Assembly (NCBI GenBank): GCA_944384815.1
Contig: CALWUW010000011.1
Span: 1-45,700 of the forward strand
From: an uncultured Clostridia bacterium
GTDB lineage: Bacteria > Bacillota > Clostridia > Oscillospirales > Acutalibacteraceae
Length of the DNA: 45,700 nucleotides
Direction of reading: 5' to 3'
The translations under genes and the position numbers were made by a program. Numbering within the stretch: the stretch's first letter is position 1; every line of letters begins with the position of its first letter. Shown in pieces: positions 31,088 to 39,266 of the stretch. Under the pieces are notes generated by a model, which ran no database searches, was not told where the DNA came from, and saw only the letters and a list, made by a program, of their open reading frames with translations.

Positions 31088-31695
31088 TGTATATCCTCCT
31101 GCTTTTCTTGCCGGGATATCCGTCGGATATATTTTTCCGTAATTAAAACGTCCACCGGCCTATCGTAGTACCCATGAGGGAGATTCCACTGAACACAATT
31201 CATATAGCAAATTCCTACGGTTTTTCCCGGAAAGGAGGAAAGGAAACGATCGTAGTAACCCTTCCCGTATCCAAGCCGATATCCCTGTGCATCAAAAGCC
31301 AGCCCGGGAACCACACAAAGCCCTTCCGTTCCGCTTTCCACTTTTTGACACCGAAGAGGATCCGGTTCTAATACGCCAAATGCACCTAGCTCCAAATCTT
31401 CCGAGCCGTGAATATAATAAAACTCCATCATCCTGGTGCCGGCTACACATCTGGGCACGGCTACTTTTTTTCGATTGGATAAAGCCGCATGAATAAGGCC
31501 CCATGTATCCACTTCTATAGCCTTGCTGACATACGTAAAAATCACATCGGTTTTAGCATACTCTTTTAAACTTAACAAGCGGGATTGAATTTCCGAATCC
31601 AAAAGGCTTTTCTGCTCTGCCTGCATTCTTTCCCGGATTTGGCGAAATTTAGCACGTAAATTCTTTTTTAATTCTTTAATATTTCGAACATGCAT
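31084..31695 (-). CDS. fau: 5-formyltetrahydrofolate cyclo-ligase
   Basis: A protein of about 203 residues of the YgfA/MTHFS family, which converts 5-formyl-THF to 5,10-methenyl-THF with ATP. It shows the N-terminal KKNLRAKFRQIRERM helix, then VVPGLAFDAQGYRLGYGKGYYDRFL, the ATP/folate signature, and DVLITEKYIRRI at the end. The ATG at 31695 gives the usual family length; a longer frame runs into the DJ-1 gene. It overlaps mltG by 4 nt and lies 23 bp after the DJ-1 gene. With thyX in the same operon it links folate recycling to dTMP synthesis. Confidence 0.9.
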   Translation of the reverse strand: MHVRNIKELKKNLRAKFRQIRERMQAEQKSLLDSEIQSRLLSLKEYAKTDVIFTYVSKAIEVDTWGLIHAALSNRKKVAVPRCVAGTRMMEFYYIHGSEDLELGAFGVLEPDPLRCQKVESGTEGLCVVPGLAFDAQGYRLGYGKGYYDRFLSSFPGKTVGICYMNCVQWNLPHGYYDRPVDVLITEKYIRRISRQEKQEDIQ

Positions 31696-31718
31696 GGAAA
31701 GCTTCGTTCCTTTCAACC

Positions 31719-32258
31719 TTACTCTGCGCAAATGGCCTTCGCTAATTTTTCGGAAGCCTCCTTGCCGCAAAGGGTCTCTCCCAGCTGCAGCGCAAAAGGA
31801 AGCGCCGCTCCGGCTCCGCGCCCGGTAATGATTTTTCCGCTGACGACTACCGCTTCCTCCACATATTCTGCGCCTTTCAATTCCGACGCAAAGCTAGGAT
31901 AACAGGTCGCTTTTTTTCCTTCCAAAAGGCCTAAATGGCCTAAAATGGAAGGGGCCGCACAGATGGCCGCAATATAGGCTCCGCTTTCCGCGGCGGCCTC
32001 CACAGCCGCACGCACAATAGGCGATTTTTCCAGATTCAGCGTTCCCGGTATACCCCCGGGCAAAATCACCATTTCCATGGAATCGGTTTCTACGTCTTTT
32101 TCCTCCAGATCCGCTTCCACGGAAATCCCGTGAGAACCGGTGACCCGCCGACCGGATACGCCTACTGTTTTCACATCACAGCCTAACCGGCGCAGCATGT
32201 CTACCGGAACCAAAGCTTCGGTTTCTTCAAATCCATCGGCCAAAAAAACATAAATCAT
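31719..32258 (-). CDS. DJ-1/PfpI-family protein (YajL-like)
   Basis: A 179-residue class I glutamine-amidotransferase-like protein. It starts MIYVFLADGFEETEALVPVD, with the conserved Glu in FEETEA, and carries the nucleophile-elbow cysteine in AAICAAPSILGHLGLLEGK. The pattern matches DJ-1/YajL/ThiJ proteins, to which chaperone or deglycase activities have been assigned, with debate. No cofactor site is seen. It has an AAAGGAGA site and lies between tmk and fau in the operon; its role there is unclear. Confidence 0.9.
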   Translation of the reverse strand: MIYVFLADGFEETEALVPVDMLRRLGCDVKTVGVSGRRVTGSHGISVEADLEEKDVETDSMEMVILPGGIPGTLNLEKSPIVRAAVEAAAESGAYIAAICAAPSILGHLGLLEGKKATCYPSFASELKGAEYVEEAVVVSGKIITGRGAGAALPFALQLGETLCGKEASEKLAKAICAE

Positions 32259-32294
32259 TTTACAAATCTCCTTTCCCTGTCTATACCTTACATC

Positions 32295-33026
32295 TCACAC
32301 CTTTACTGGACTTTCATTGCCGTTGGTGCTCTCTCTATGAGAAAACGACATTTCCCTAAAAAAATCCGACGCGGCAAGGATGCTCACGATTTCTTTATGA
32401 ATGTCCTGAATCGAGCGAGGAGTTTGCCCTTCCGCGCAGGAAATGATCCGCCACCCCAGTGTTTTTGCGGTATACATGGCGCTTTCCCTGCAGTGCTGCA
32501 AATAAAGCAAATCTCTTTCGTGAATGTCTTTTTTGCTTTCGTCTCCGGCATAGCGAGCTTTAAGCAGCTTCTGGGAAACTCCCGGGGGCATATCCAAATA
32601 AATCGTAAGATCCGGACGGGGAAGCCCTAATTTCCCATATTCATAGTCTTCCACCCAGGCAAGAAAAGCATCCCATTCTTCTTTAGGCAGCTTAGAAATT
32701 TGGTAGATCATGTTAGAAGTAGTATAACGGTCCGCTAAAATCCAAGAGCCGCTCTTATAAGCAGTTCCCCAATCCTTAAGGAAACCGGCACAGCGATCCA
32801 CTGCATAAAAGGAGGAGGCTGCATAGGGATTCACACACCCCGGATCTTTTCCAAACTCTCCGGATAAATACATTTTGACCAACGCCGAAGAAGGACTTTG
32901 ATAATCCGGAAAAGATACTTTTCGCAGGGAAATCCCCTGCATACCAAGCCATTGCTCCAAAAAGGCCGCCTGGGTACCCTTTCCGCTTCCATCCAACCCT
33001 TCCAGGGTAATCAGCTTTCCATTCAT
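32295..33026 (-). CDS. tmk: Thymidylate kinase
   Basis: A 243-residue nucleoside-monophosphate kinase phosphorylating dTMP to dTDP. The P-loop is LEGLDGSGKGTQ at residues 8-19, the DRY-type motif is ILADRYTTSNMIYQ, and the base-site strand is PDLTIYLDMPP. It is longer than the usual 205-215 residues because of inserts in the middle and a C-terminal tail, yet all key residues are present. The ATG overlaps the thyX stop by 4 nt, so the enzyme making dTMP and the one using it are coupled. A bacterial dNK-like role is less likely. Confidence 0.88.
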   Translation of the reverse strand: MNGKLITLEGLDGSGKGTQAAFLEQWLGMQGISLRKVSFPDYQSPSSALVKMYLSGEFGKDPGCVNPYAASSFYAVDRCAGFLKDWGTAYKSGSWILADRYTTSNMIYQISKLPKEEWDAFLAWVEDYEYGKLGLPRPDLTIYLDMPPGVSQKLLKARYAGDESKKDIHERDLLYLQHCRESAMYTAKTLGWRIISCAEGQTPRSIQDIHKEIVSILAASDFFREMSFSHRESTNGNESPVKV

Positions 33027-33796
33027 TTCTCCACTCCGTATTTTTCACGAACCTGCTTCATTTTTCCGCAGGACATTTTTCCTTCCGGGCATCCTCCACG
33101 CAAACAAGGCGGTCCAGCATACGCAAAAAGATTGGGCGCTACTTCTTTGACCAATGCCAGCATTTGCTCCGCCAGCTCCCGAATTTCCCACTGCGCCCGA
33201 TTGCAGCAACGATGGGAAAAGAAATTCAGCAGAGAACGAGCATTCATGGTGCAGATCATCTTTGTAGCACAGGCATTGGGCAGAACAAAACGAGCATCTT
33301 CTATGGCTTTTTTCTCCGCCAAACGTTCCGCCTGGGCTTCAGACTTTCCCTCTTCCAAAAACGCTTTCCGATGCACCGCTTTCAACTTTTCCGTTAAAGA
33401 TTCATAATGCCGCTGATCTTCCTCCATCGCTTCCAGAAACTCTTTTCGGGCCTCGGGAATCTTTTCAATCTCCGGAGGAATCACGTACTCAAACGCCCGC
33501 TCTGCTACGTACCGTTGGCTCTGGACGCTATAGGAAGCGATTCTATGCCTGGTGATCTGCGCCAGCAGGGAACGGCTGACTCCTTCAATTCCAAAAGTAA
33601 ACGACGCGTGCTCAATAGGGCTTTCATGCCCGATTTCCGAAAGCATCTCCACAAAGGCTGCCGTTTTTTCTTCCGTCAACCCTTGGCAAACCGTAGAGAT
33701 GCTCGAAGGAGAGTAACACAATTTCGCAGAAGCGGCTACTACTTTCTCCGGCCCCGGTGTATACGCTAACAGCATCACATTCGCCAAACGAACCAA
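33023..33796 (-). CDS. thyX: Flavin-dependent thymidylate synthase ThyX
   Basis: A 257-residue ThyX, making dTMP from dUMP with methylene-THF, FAD and NADPH. The ThyX signature RHRIASYSVQSQR (R-H-R-x7-S-x-R form) is intact near residue 83, together with ESPIEHASFTFGIEG and the C-terminal RSLLNFFSHRCCNRAQWEIRELA. The start is a TTG at 33796, just after AAGGAAAGG. It is first in the six-gene operon thyX-tmk-DJ-1-fau-mltG-trhP. ThyX yields THF directly, so no DHFR is needed nearby. Confidence 0.95.
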   Translation of the reverse strand: MVRLANVMLLAYTPGPEKVVAASAKLCYSPSSISTVCQGLTEEKTAAFVEMLSEIGHESPIEHASFTFGIEGVSRSLLAQITRHRIASYSVQSQRYVAERAFEYVIPPEIEKIPEARKEFLEAMEEDQRHYESLTEKLKAVHRKAFLEEGKSEAQAERLAEKKAIEDARFVLPNACATKMICTMNARSLLNFFSHRCCNRAQWEIRELAEQMLALVKEVAPNLFAYAGPPCLRGGCPEGKMSCGKMKQVREKYGVEK

Positions 33797-33849
33797 CCAA
33801 CCTTTCCTTGTACATTCCAGGCTATTCCCAGCTTTTCTGTATTCGGTTT

Positions 33850-33878
33850 ATTATAGCAAATTTTTATACGCTGTACAA
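33850..33878 (-). promoter_or_regulatory. Promoter of the thyX operon
   Basis: Minus strand: TTGTAC (33878-33873), a 17-bp spacer and TATAAT (33855-33850), about 55 nt before the TTG start. The remaining gap 33880-34069 holds no gene I can support. Confidence 0.8.
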
Positions 33879-34069
33879 GCCTTGAGAAGATGTACATTCC
33901 TTTCGCTCTGTTTCTGCGGCGAGCATGCCGGGATAACGCAAAAGGGAACTTATCCGATCTTTTGAAGCAGGAAGCAAAAAGGCTACGGTCATACGGCCCG
34001 CAAGCCGAAAGAAATGCTTCCACAGTGAAAGTAAGAGCTTCCTTCCATATCCGCTTATTTTTTATGGAA

Positions 34070-34870
34070 TCAGTTCTGCTGGCTTTGAATATATTCTACA
34101 TATTCTTCCAGACACATAGAAAGGCGGCGCATATTCCCGGCGTGTTTCACGCCTACATAGCGGAAGCAGGAATCTGACGCTTTTCGTCCGGTAGCCTCTT
34201 CCTTTCCCTGCGGGAAACGCTGAACGAATCCAAATTCTCCTGCATGCTCCATTAACCACTGATACGCATCAGACGAGAGAAAATTCTCTTCTGAAGATGT
34301 AAAATCCAGGGACAAGCCAGTCTGGCTTTCACTGTATCCTCCCTTTCCCAAGTCCGTTTGAGCCTTATCTTCCGCCCGGACTTGGGAATATCCTTGTTCC
34401 AAAAGGGTCTGTACATACTGATTATAAAGCTGTTCCTGCTGAGATGCCTCTACATATCCTCCCGATACCCCCAGCGATATACCGTCCTCTTTCGCTTTTT
34501 CCAAAAGAGCCTCCAATGCAGGTAAAATGCGCTGATCCAATTGTATTCCTTGAAAGGATTGGATCTGGCTTTCCCAGTCATCCGGCAGCTTTTCATAACT
34601 GTTAACCAAAAGCAGGTTGAAATCGTCCGTATATACGGGAAGCTCCTGTGCATTCTGCTCCCATTGCGGCGTGCTCTCCAAAGCAGAAGACTCCTCTTGC
34701 CCAGACGTTTGATGAAACACCTGAAAATAAGCCAAAAGCAAAGCGCAAATCACAGAAATACAGGCCGCCACTGCTACGATCCCCATATAGATCCGCAGTC
34801 GCTTCACTTGTTTTTCTTTTCTGCCCTGCCGCTTGGTTTTGACAACTTTTTCCGGACGGTTTTTTCCCAA
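34070..34870 (-). CDS. Membrane-anchored VanY-like protein lacking catalytic residues
   Basis: A protein of about 266 residues. A basic cytoplasmic tail (KTKRQGRKEKQVKR) is followed by one transmembrane helix (MGIVAVAACISVICALLLAYF), a Ser/Glu/Gln linker and a VanY-like domain (about 95-265). In the first motif SESQTGLSLD the zinc His is Ser. In the second, DSCFRYVG, both the catalytic Glu and the His of EPWHFRYVG are gone; only the Asp remains. It is therefore probably a pseudo-carboxypeptidase that might bind wall peptides. The TTG at 34870 is chosen because GAAGGGGAAGG lies just upstream, while the frame's earlier codons fall almost at the predicted transcript start. Confidence 0.8.
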   Translation of the reverse strand: MGKNRPEKVVKTKRQGRKEKQVKRLRIYMGIVAVAACISVICALLLAYFQVFHQTSGQEESSALESTPQWEQNAQELPVYTDDFNLLLVNSYEKLPDDWESQIQSFQGIQLDQRILPALEALLEKAKEDGISLGVSGGYVEASQQEQLYNQYVQTLLEQGYSQVRAEDKAQTDLGKGGYSESQTGLSLDFTSSEENFLSSDAYQWLMEHAGEFGFVQRFPQGKEEATGRKASDSCFRYVGVKHAGNMRRLSMCLEEYVEYIQSQQN

Positions 34871-34903
34871 TTCAGCCTTCCCCTTCCACAAACATTATGG
34901 TTT

Positions 34904-34932
34904 ATTTTATCTCCGTTTTAACAAAAATTCAA
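34904..34932 (-). promoter_or_regulatory. Promoter of the pseudo-VanY gene
   Basis: Minus strand: TTGAAT (34932-34927), a 17-bp spacer and TAAAAT (34909-34904). No GTAAGA repeats are seen here, unlike at the active vanY-like gene. Confidence 0.65.
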
Positions 34933-34965
34933 CCAAAGTTTTATTAAAAAATAATTATATCCCCC

Positions 34966-34994
34966 TTTACACTTCTTCTGATTTTCAGTATACT
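34966..34994 (+). promoter_or_regulatory. Promoter of pyk
   Basis: TTTACA (34966-34971), a 17-bp spacer and TATACT (34989-34994), giving a leader of about 80 nt. Confidence 0.75.
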
Positions 34995-35081
34995 GTATCC
35001 TGGAGGAATTTGGAGCATTTATTTAAATAAAATTGAAAAACAAACCGTGGAAAACCTGTATCTGAAAAGAAGAGGTGCCTT

Positions 35082-36839
35082 ATGAGAAAAACAAAAATTA
35101 TCTGCACATTAGGACCTGCTACAGACAACGAAGATACCCTTCGGAAACTGATGTTGGCCGGTATGAATGTTGCCCGCCTGAATTTTTCCCATCAAACACA
35201 TCCGGAGCAGAAAAAGCGTGCGGATATGGTAAAAAAACTGCGAAAAGAGCTGAATCTTCCCGTTGCCCTTCTGCTGGATACCAAAGGGCCGGAAATTCGG
35301 ATCAAAACTTTCAAGGAGCCCAAAGTAGAACTAAAAGCCGGAGATGCCTTCACTTTGACAACAAGAGATGTGGAAGGAGATTCTTCCATCGTTTCCATCA
35401 CGTTTGATCGACTTCCCCGGGAAGTACATTCTCAGGATCGTATCCTGATCGATGACGGCCTGATCGAGCTGCGGGTAGAATCCACTACGGAAACGGATAT
35501 TCACTGCGTCGTTATCAACGGCGGCGTTCTTTCCGGAAGAAAAGGGATCAATGTTCCCGGAGTTGCCGTATCCTTGCCCTTTATCAGCGAAAAAGACCGG
35601 GAAGACATTGCCTTTGCCGTAAAGGAAGATTTTGACTTTATCGCTGCCTCTTTTACCAGAACCGCTCAGGATATTCTGGAGATGCGTTCCCTTTTGGAAA
35701 CCTATAATAGCCATGATATTCGCATTATCGCAAAAATCGAGAATTCCGACGGCGTAGAGAATATTGATGAGATTATTCAGGTTTCCGACGGAATCATGGT
35801 AGCCAGAGGTGATTTGGGAGTAGAAATCCCCCTGCAGGAAATTCCTGTGATCCAAAAAAAGCTGATTCAAAAAGCTTACAATGCAGGCCGTCAGGTTATC
35901 ACCGCTACGCAAATGCTGGATTCTATGATGAAGAACCCCCGGCCTACCCGTGCGGAAGCCACAGATGTTGCCAATGCAATTTATGATGGAACCAGCGCGA
36001 TTATGCTCAGCGGAGAAACAGCTGCCGGGCTCTATCCTGTAACTGCTCTGAAAACCATGGCCACCATTGCCCAACGGACAGAAGAAGATATCGATTATAA
36101 AGGTTTATTCAGCCGAAGAGAAATGAACGAGCAGCCCAATGTGACTTCTGCCATTTCTCACGCTACCTGCACCACAGCGCATGATTTGGGAGCTGCTGCC
36201 ATTATTACCGTAACCAAATCCGGCAAAACGGCCCGGATGATTTCCAAATATCGCCCCCTTTGCCCCATTATCAGCGGGACAACCGATGAGAAAGTTTTGC
36301 GGCAAATGAACCTTTCCTGGGGTGTCATTCCTATCTTGGTGGATGAAAAGCAGAATACGGATGAACTTTTTGAACACGTGGTTTCTGTTGCTAAAAAACA
36401 AGATCTGGTACGGGACGGGGATCTTTGTGTCATTACAGCAGGCGTGCCTTTAGGCGTTTCCGGTACTACCAATCTCCTAAAAGTGCAGCTTGTGGGGGAT
36501 ATTTTGGTCTCCGGCCAAGGTGTAGGAAAGGGAATCACCTGTGGAAATTTGTGCGTATGCCACGACGAAGAGGAAGCACGGATGAATTGTAAAGCAGGTG
36601 ATATTTTGGTGATTCCTCAAACCAGCAACCGGATTCTTCCGCAAATCAAAGCCTGTATCGGCCTGATTACGGAATTGGGCGGAGAAAATTCCCACGCAGC
36701 CATTGCCGGCATGGCTCTGGACAAACCGGTAATTGTAGGCGCGGAATCCGCCACTCATTTGCTGAAAAGCGGCATCTGCGTCACCATTGATGCCGGAAGA
36801 GGCATCGTTTTCAACGGTGCTACCTGCCATGAGCAATGA
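35082..36839 (+). CDS. pyk: Pyruvate kinase with C-terminal PEP-utiliser domain
   Basis: A 585-residue glycolytic enzyme converting PEP and ADP to pyruvate and ATP. The barrel start is KTKIICTLGPATDNEDTLRKL; the active site includes VARLNFSH, LDTKGPEIR, IAKIENSDGVENIDEI and MVARGDLGVEIP; GETAAGLYP follows. A C-terminal domain (about 475-585) has the PEP-utiliser core (GGENSHAAIAGMALDKPVIVGAE) with the phospho-His-type GGxxSHxA pattern. This extra domain is found in Bacillus and many clostridial enzymes. RBS AGAAGAGGTG. It is monocistronic, divergent from the pseudo-VanY gene. Confidence 0.97.
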   Translation: MRKTKIICTLGPATDNEDTLRKLMLAGMNVARLNFSHQTHPEQKKRADMVKKLRKELNLPVALLLDTKGPEIRIKTFKEPKVELKAGDAFTLTTRDVEGDSSIVSITFDRLPREVHSQDRILIDDGLIELRVESTTETDIHCVVINGGVLSGRKGINVPGVAVSLPFISEKDREDIAFAVKEDFDFIAASFTRTAQDILEMRSLLETYNSHDIRIIAKIENSDGVENIDEIIQVSDGIMVARGDLGVEIPLQEIPVIQKKLIQKAYNAGRQVITATQMLDSMMKNPRPTRAEATDVANAIYDGTSAIMLSGETAAGLYPVTALKTMATIAQRTEEDIDYKGLFSRREMNEQPNVTSAISHATCTTAHDLGAAAIITVTKSGKTARMISKYRPLCPIISGTTDEKVLRQMNLSWGVIPILVDEKQNTDELFEHVVSVAKKQDLVRDGDLCVITAGVPLGVSGTTNLLKVQLVGDILVSGQGVGKGITCGNLCVCHDEEEARMNCKAGDILVIPQTSNRILPQIKACIGLITELGGENSHAAIAGMALDKPVIVGAESATHLLKSGICVTIDAGRGIVFNGATCHEQ

Positions 36840-36901
36840 TTTTTCCATAGACTAAAGGACTAAAGGCCCCTCTATAAAGAAATCTGTTTATAAAGCAAAG
36901 G

Positions 36902-36948
36902 CAGCGCATAGTTTTGTTTTTCAATGGGCAAAACTGTGCGCTGTTTCT
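36902..36948 (+). terminator. Terminator of pyk
   Basis: CAGCGCATAGTTTTG (36902-36916) pairs with CAAAACTGTGCGCTG (36929-36943), with one wobble pair and a TTTCT tail. From there to 37111 the DNA is A/T-rich with no gene. Confidence 0.8.
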
Positions 36949-37111
36949 ATTGCTTTCAAACTTTCCAGTTTTCAAAAAACAACCTTCTGGAAAAAATAGA
37001 AAGGTATCTGTTTTTTCTCAGAAGGCGTTTAAGTTAAGAATCGATTTTTCAGCTTATAAACATGATCTTAAAATAAACAAAACAAAATCAAATATCCTCA
37101 TCCGGAGATTT

Positions 37112-38854
37112 TTAGAAATGTGTTTTCTTTTTTCTGGTGGATACTTTGACAAAAATAATAATGCATATAAGACCGCTTCCAACAAATACCATGAGCAAAG
37201 CGCTCTGATTAGAAAACTCTCCTGTACTGTGATTGGTTCCGTCTTCCGTTTTTTCGGAAGATGGTACATCTTCCAAAGAAGGAATTGGATCTTCATACCC
37301 TAGCGCATAGATGGAAAAGCTGTCTGCTTGGAAAGAAATGGTGTTATCCTCATTGAGAATCGCAGGGATCTTCTCCGCTTTTTCATCATGGATGCGGATA
37401 ATAAAATAGGTCCTATTTTCCTGGATCAATTCTTCAGGAATGGCCATTTGAAAAGTTATAGGTGCAGAAAACTGGGTGATCGTACCCAATTCCTTCTGTC
37501 CTGCTTTAAGGACAACCGATAAATCAAAAAACTGCGCAATGCTTCCATTCTCCCCTATCAATGCGGAGACCATTGTCTCCTCCGCTTCCGTTGCCACTTT
37601 CTCCTTATCAAACTGAATTGCAACGGTCACCGTTTCTCCTGCGGCAGCGGCTTCTGTTACCTTCTGAGCAACTTCTTTTGTAACACCAACCGGTTCTTTG
37701 CCGGTTAAGATATCCGTTACCAAATTCGCTGCTTCCTGGTTGATAACTTCTGCCGTCTCTTGAGAAACGCCCAGTTGAATTTCCTCTGAAGGCTTTGCTG
37801 TATCAATGGAAGGAATTTCTGCTTCTACTTTCACTTTTACAACCACGGAACCGTCCGCCTGTTCCTCTGCCACAAAACCTTGGGGGATGGTAACTAAGCT
37901 TTCATCCAAATCGGTAAAGGTGCCCCCAGTGACAATGATTGCACTATTTTTTCCACCATTTACTGTAGCAACTTTTCCACGAAAAATCCCGGCAGCAATA
38001 CGCATCTGCGCCTGAATGGTCTGATCCTCTCTTCCATACAGAATCACAGCGTATTTTTCCGCGACGATCTGCGTTCCGTTGATTGTTACAGAAGAGTCTC
38101 CTGTTAAAGAAGGATAGGCAGCGCTTCCCGCCCAATAATTGTCCAGATACACGCCCTGCTTTGTGTTGGAAATCGATCCCCCTATAATCTGAACATCCGC
38201 ATGATCATAAATCTCAATAGCCGCAGAAGACCATTCTTCATAATTGGAAGAAGAATTTATAATCGTGGTATCTTGTATGGTTCCGGTAACTTTGCTGTTT
38301 CCAAATCCAATCTGAAATGCTTTCGTCAACATTTTAGGACGATCAGCATCCGGCGCACAATCAATAACAGTATCTTTTACGGAAAAAGATCCCGCTTTAA
38401 ACGTAAAAGCATCTCTGGCAAAATTGTTAACTTTCACATTTTCCACTATAACTTTTGCCGTATCATGCCCAGTATCGATTTTAATAACTGAACCATAAGG
38501 CGCATTGATATTTTCGTCAAAATCCGTAAAAGTCAAATCCTTAAATACAGCTGTTCCGTCATTTACCAAGAAACCGACAATATTGGTATGGTCAATTCCT
38601 GCGCCGGAAATTGTATATCCTTTTCCGTCTATGGTAACTGACTGATGAATCTCTACGCTTTCGCCTAACGTAATATTATTAGTCAAACGGATGGTAGTAC
38701 CATTTTCCGCCCTTTCCAGTGCTGCGCGAAAATCACTTTCGCTGCTTACCTCCACAGTACTTTTTCTTTCTGCCGAAACGGCAGTAAAAGAAAGCATAGA
38801 AATTGCCATCACGGTAGCTATAAAAAATGAAAGGCTTTTTCTTATTCCTCTCAT
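37112..38854 (-). CDS. Secreted beta-helix surface protein
   Basis: A 580-residue exported protein. The signal peptide (RKSLSFFIATVMAISMLSFTAVSA) is followed by a right-handed beta-helix of the pectin-lyase fold (about 35-350), with runs such as TTIRLTNNITLGESVEI and GGSISNTKQGVYL. Next come a mostly helical, charged middle part (about 360-420), a strand-rich domain (about 425-520) and a C-terminal membrane helix with the tail RKKKTHF. The residues NHSTGE before that helix recall a sortase signal but are not a standard LPXTG. No catalytic residues of polysaccharide lyases are evident; adhesion is as likely. The ATG at 38854 has TAGGAGGT 8 nt before it. Confidence 0.8.
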   Translation of the reverse strand: MRGIRKSLSFFIATVMAISMLSFTAVSAERKSTVEVSSESDFRAALERAENGTTIRLTNNITLGESVEIHQSVTIDGKGYTISGAGIDHTNIVGFLVNDGTAVFKDLTFTDFDENINAPYGSVIKIDTGHDTAKVIVENVKVNNFARDAFTFKAGSFSVKDTVIDCAPDADRPKMLTKAFQIGFGNSKVTGTIQDTTIINSSSNYEEWSSAAIEIYDHADVQIIGGSISNTKQGVYLDNYWAGSAAYPSLTGDSSVTINGTQIVAEKYAVILYGREDQTIQAQMRIAAGIFRGKVATVNGGKNSAIIVTGGTFTDLDESLVTIPQGFVAEEQADGSVVVKVKVEAEIPSIDTAKPSEEIQLGVSQETAEVINQEAANLVTDILTGKEPVGVTKEVAQKVTEAAAAGETVTVAIQFDKEKVATEAEETMVSALIGENGSIAQFFDLSVVLKAGQKELGTITQFSAPITFQMAIPEELIQENRTYFIIRIHDEKAEKIPAILNEDNTISFQADSFSIYALGYEDPIPSLEDVPSSEKTEDGTNHSTGEFSNQSALLMVFVGSGLICIIIFVKVSTRKKKTHF

Positions 38855-38906
38855 GAACAAGAACCTCCTACGATAAAATCCATAAAAATAATGTATGCAA
38901 AACAAA

Positions 38907-38942
38907 ATTGGATTCTCCCGTTAATATATGGGAAAATCCAAT
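38907..38942 (-). terminator. Hairpin in the long leader of the surface-protein gene
   Basis: ATTGGATTCTCCC (38907-38919) pairs with GGGAAAATCCAAT (38930-38942) with one mismatch. Read on the minus strand it is followed by TTTTGTTTTGC and lies 50 nt before the start codon, so it could attenuate. On the plus strand it is followed by TCTTTTTTATTT. Confidence 0.45.
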
Positions 38943-39103
38943 CCATCTTTTTTATTTCTACATGATTATTCGCTGCCTGTCTTCATTTTGCTCGCTGCTG
39001 CTTATCCGGATATATCCATACACCTTTCCCATCGTTGTATGTTCTCTGATTTTTTTAACTATTTGATAGGACTTTTCTCTTTGCTTCTATAAATCTTAAA
39101 AAG

Positions 39104-39133
39104 CTTATACCTTCTATGGTACCCATTTGGCAA
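39104..39133 (-). promoter_or_regulatory. Possible promoter of the surface-protein gene
   Basis: Minus strand: TTGCCA (39133-39128), an 18-bp spacer and TATAAG (39109-39104). It implies a leader of about 240 nt containing the hairpin at 38907-38942. No nearer promoter was found. The leader does not match a riboswitch I recognise. Confidence 0.4.
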
Positions 39134-39188
39134 CGCAACTGCAGATTGGTTGCAGTATTAGAATGCGCAGAAATTTTTCATGTAAAAT

Positions 39189-39246
39189 AAAATATCCCGG
39201 AGATCGAGAAAGAAAGCACACCTTCTCATATTCTCCGGGATATTTT
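39189..39246 (-). terminator. Terminator of ddh
   Basis: AAAATATCCCGGAGA (39189-39203) pairs with TCTCCGGGATATTTT (39232-39246); a second, inner GAGAA/TTCTC stem lies within. The T-run falls on the minus-strand side, after ddh. Confidence 0.85.
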
Positions 39247-39266
39247 TTAGCAAAGCACTTTAAAAA

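Noticed and set aside
29738-31168. Open frame of 476 codons on the plus strand across mltG
   Set aside because: It is antisense to mltG, whose motifs and gene overlaps are convincing; the translated product looks like no known protein.
33880-34069. Small gene between thyX and the pseudo-VanY gene
   Set aside because: Short frames exist on both strands but none has a ribosome binding site or plausible protein features.
38855-39110. c-di-GMP riboswitch in the surface-protein leader
   Set aside because: A GCAAAG occurs but the partner motifs of the consensus are missing.
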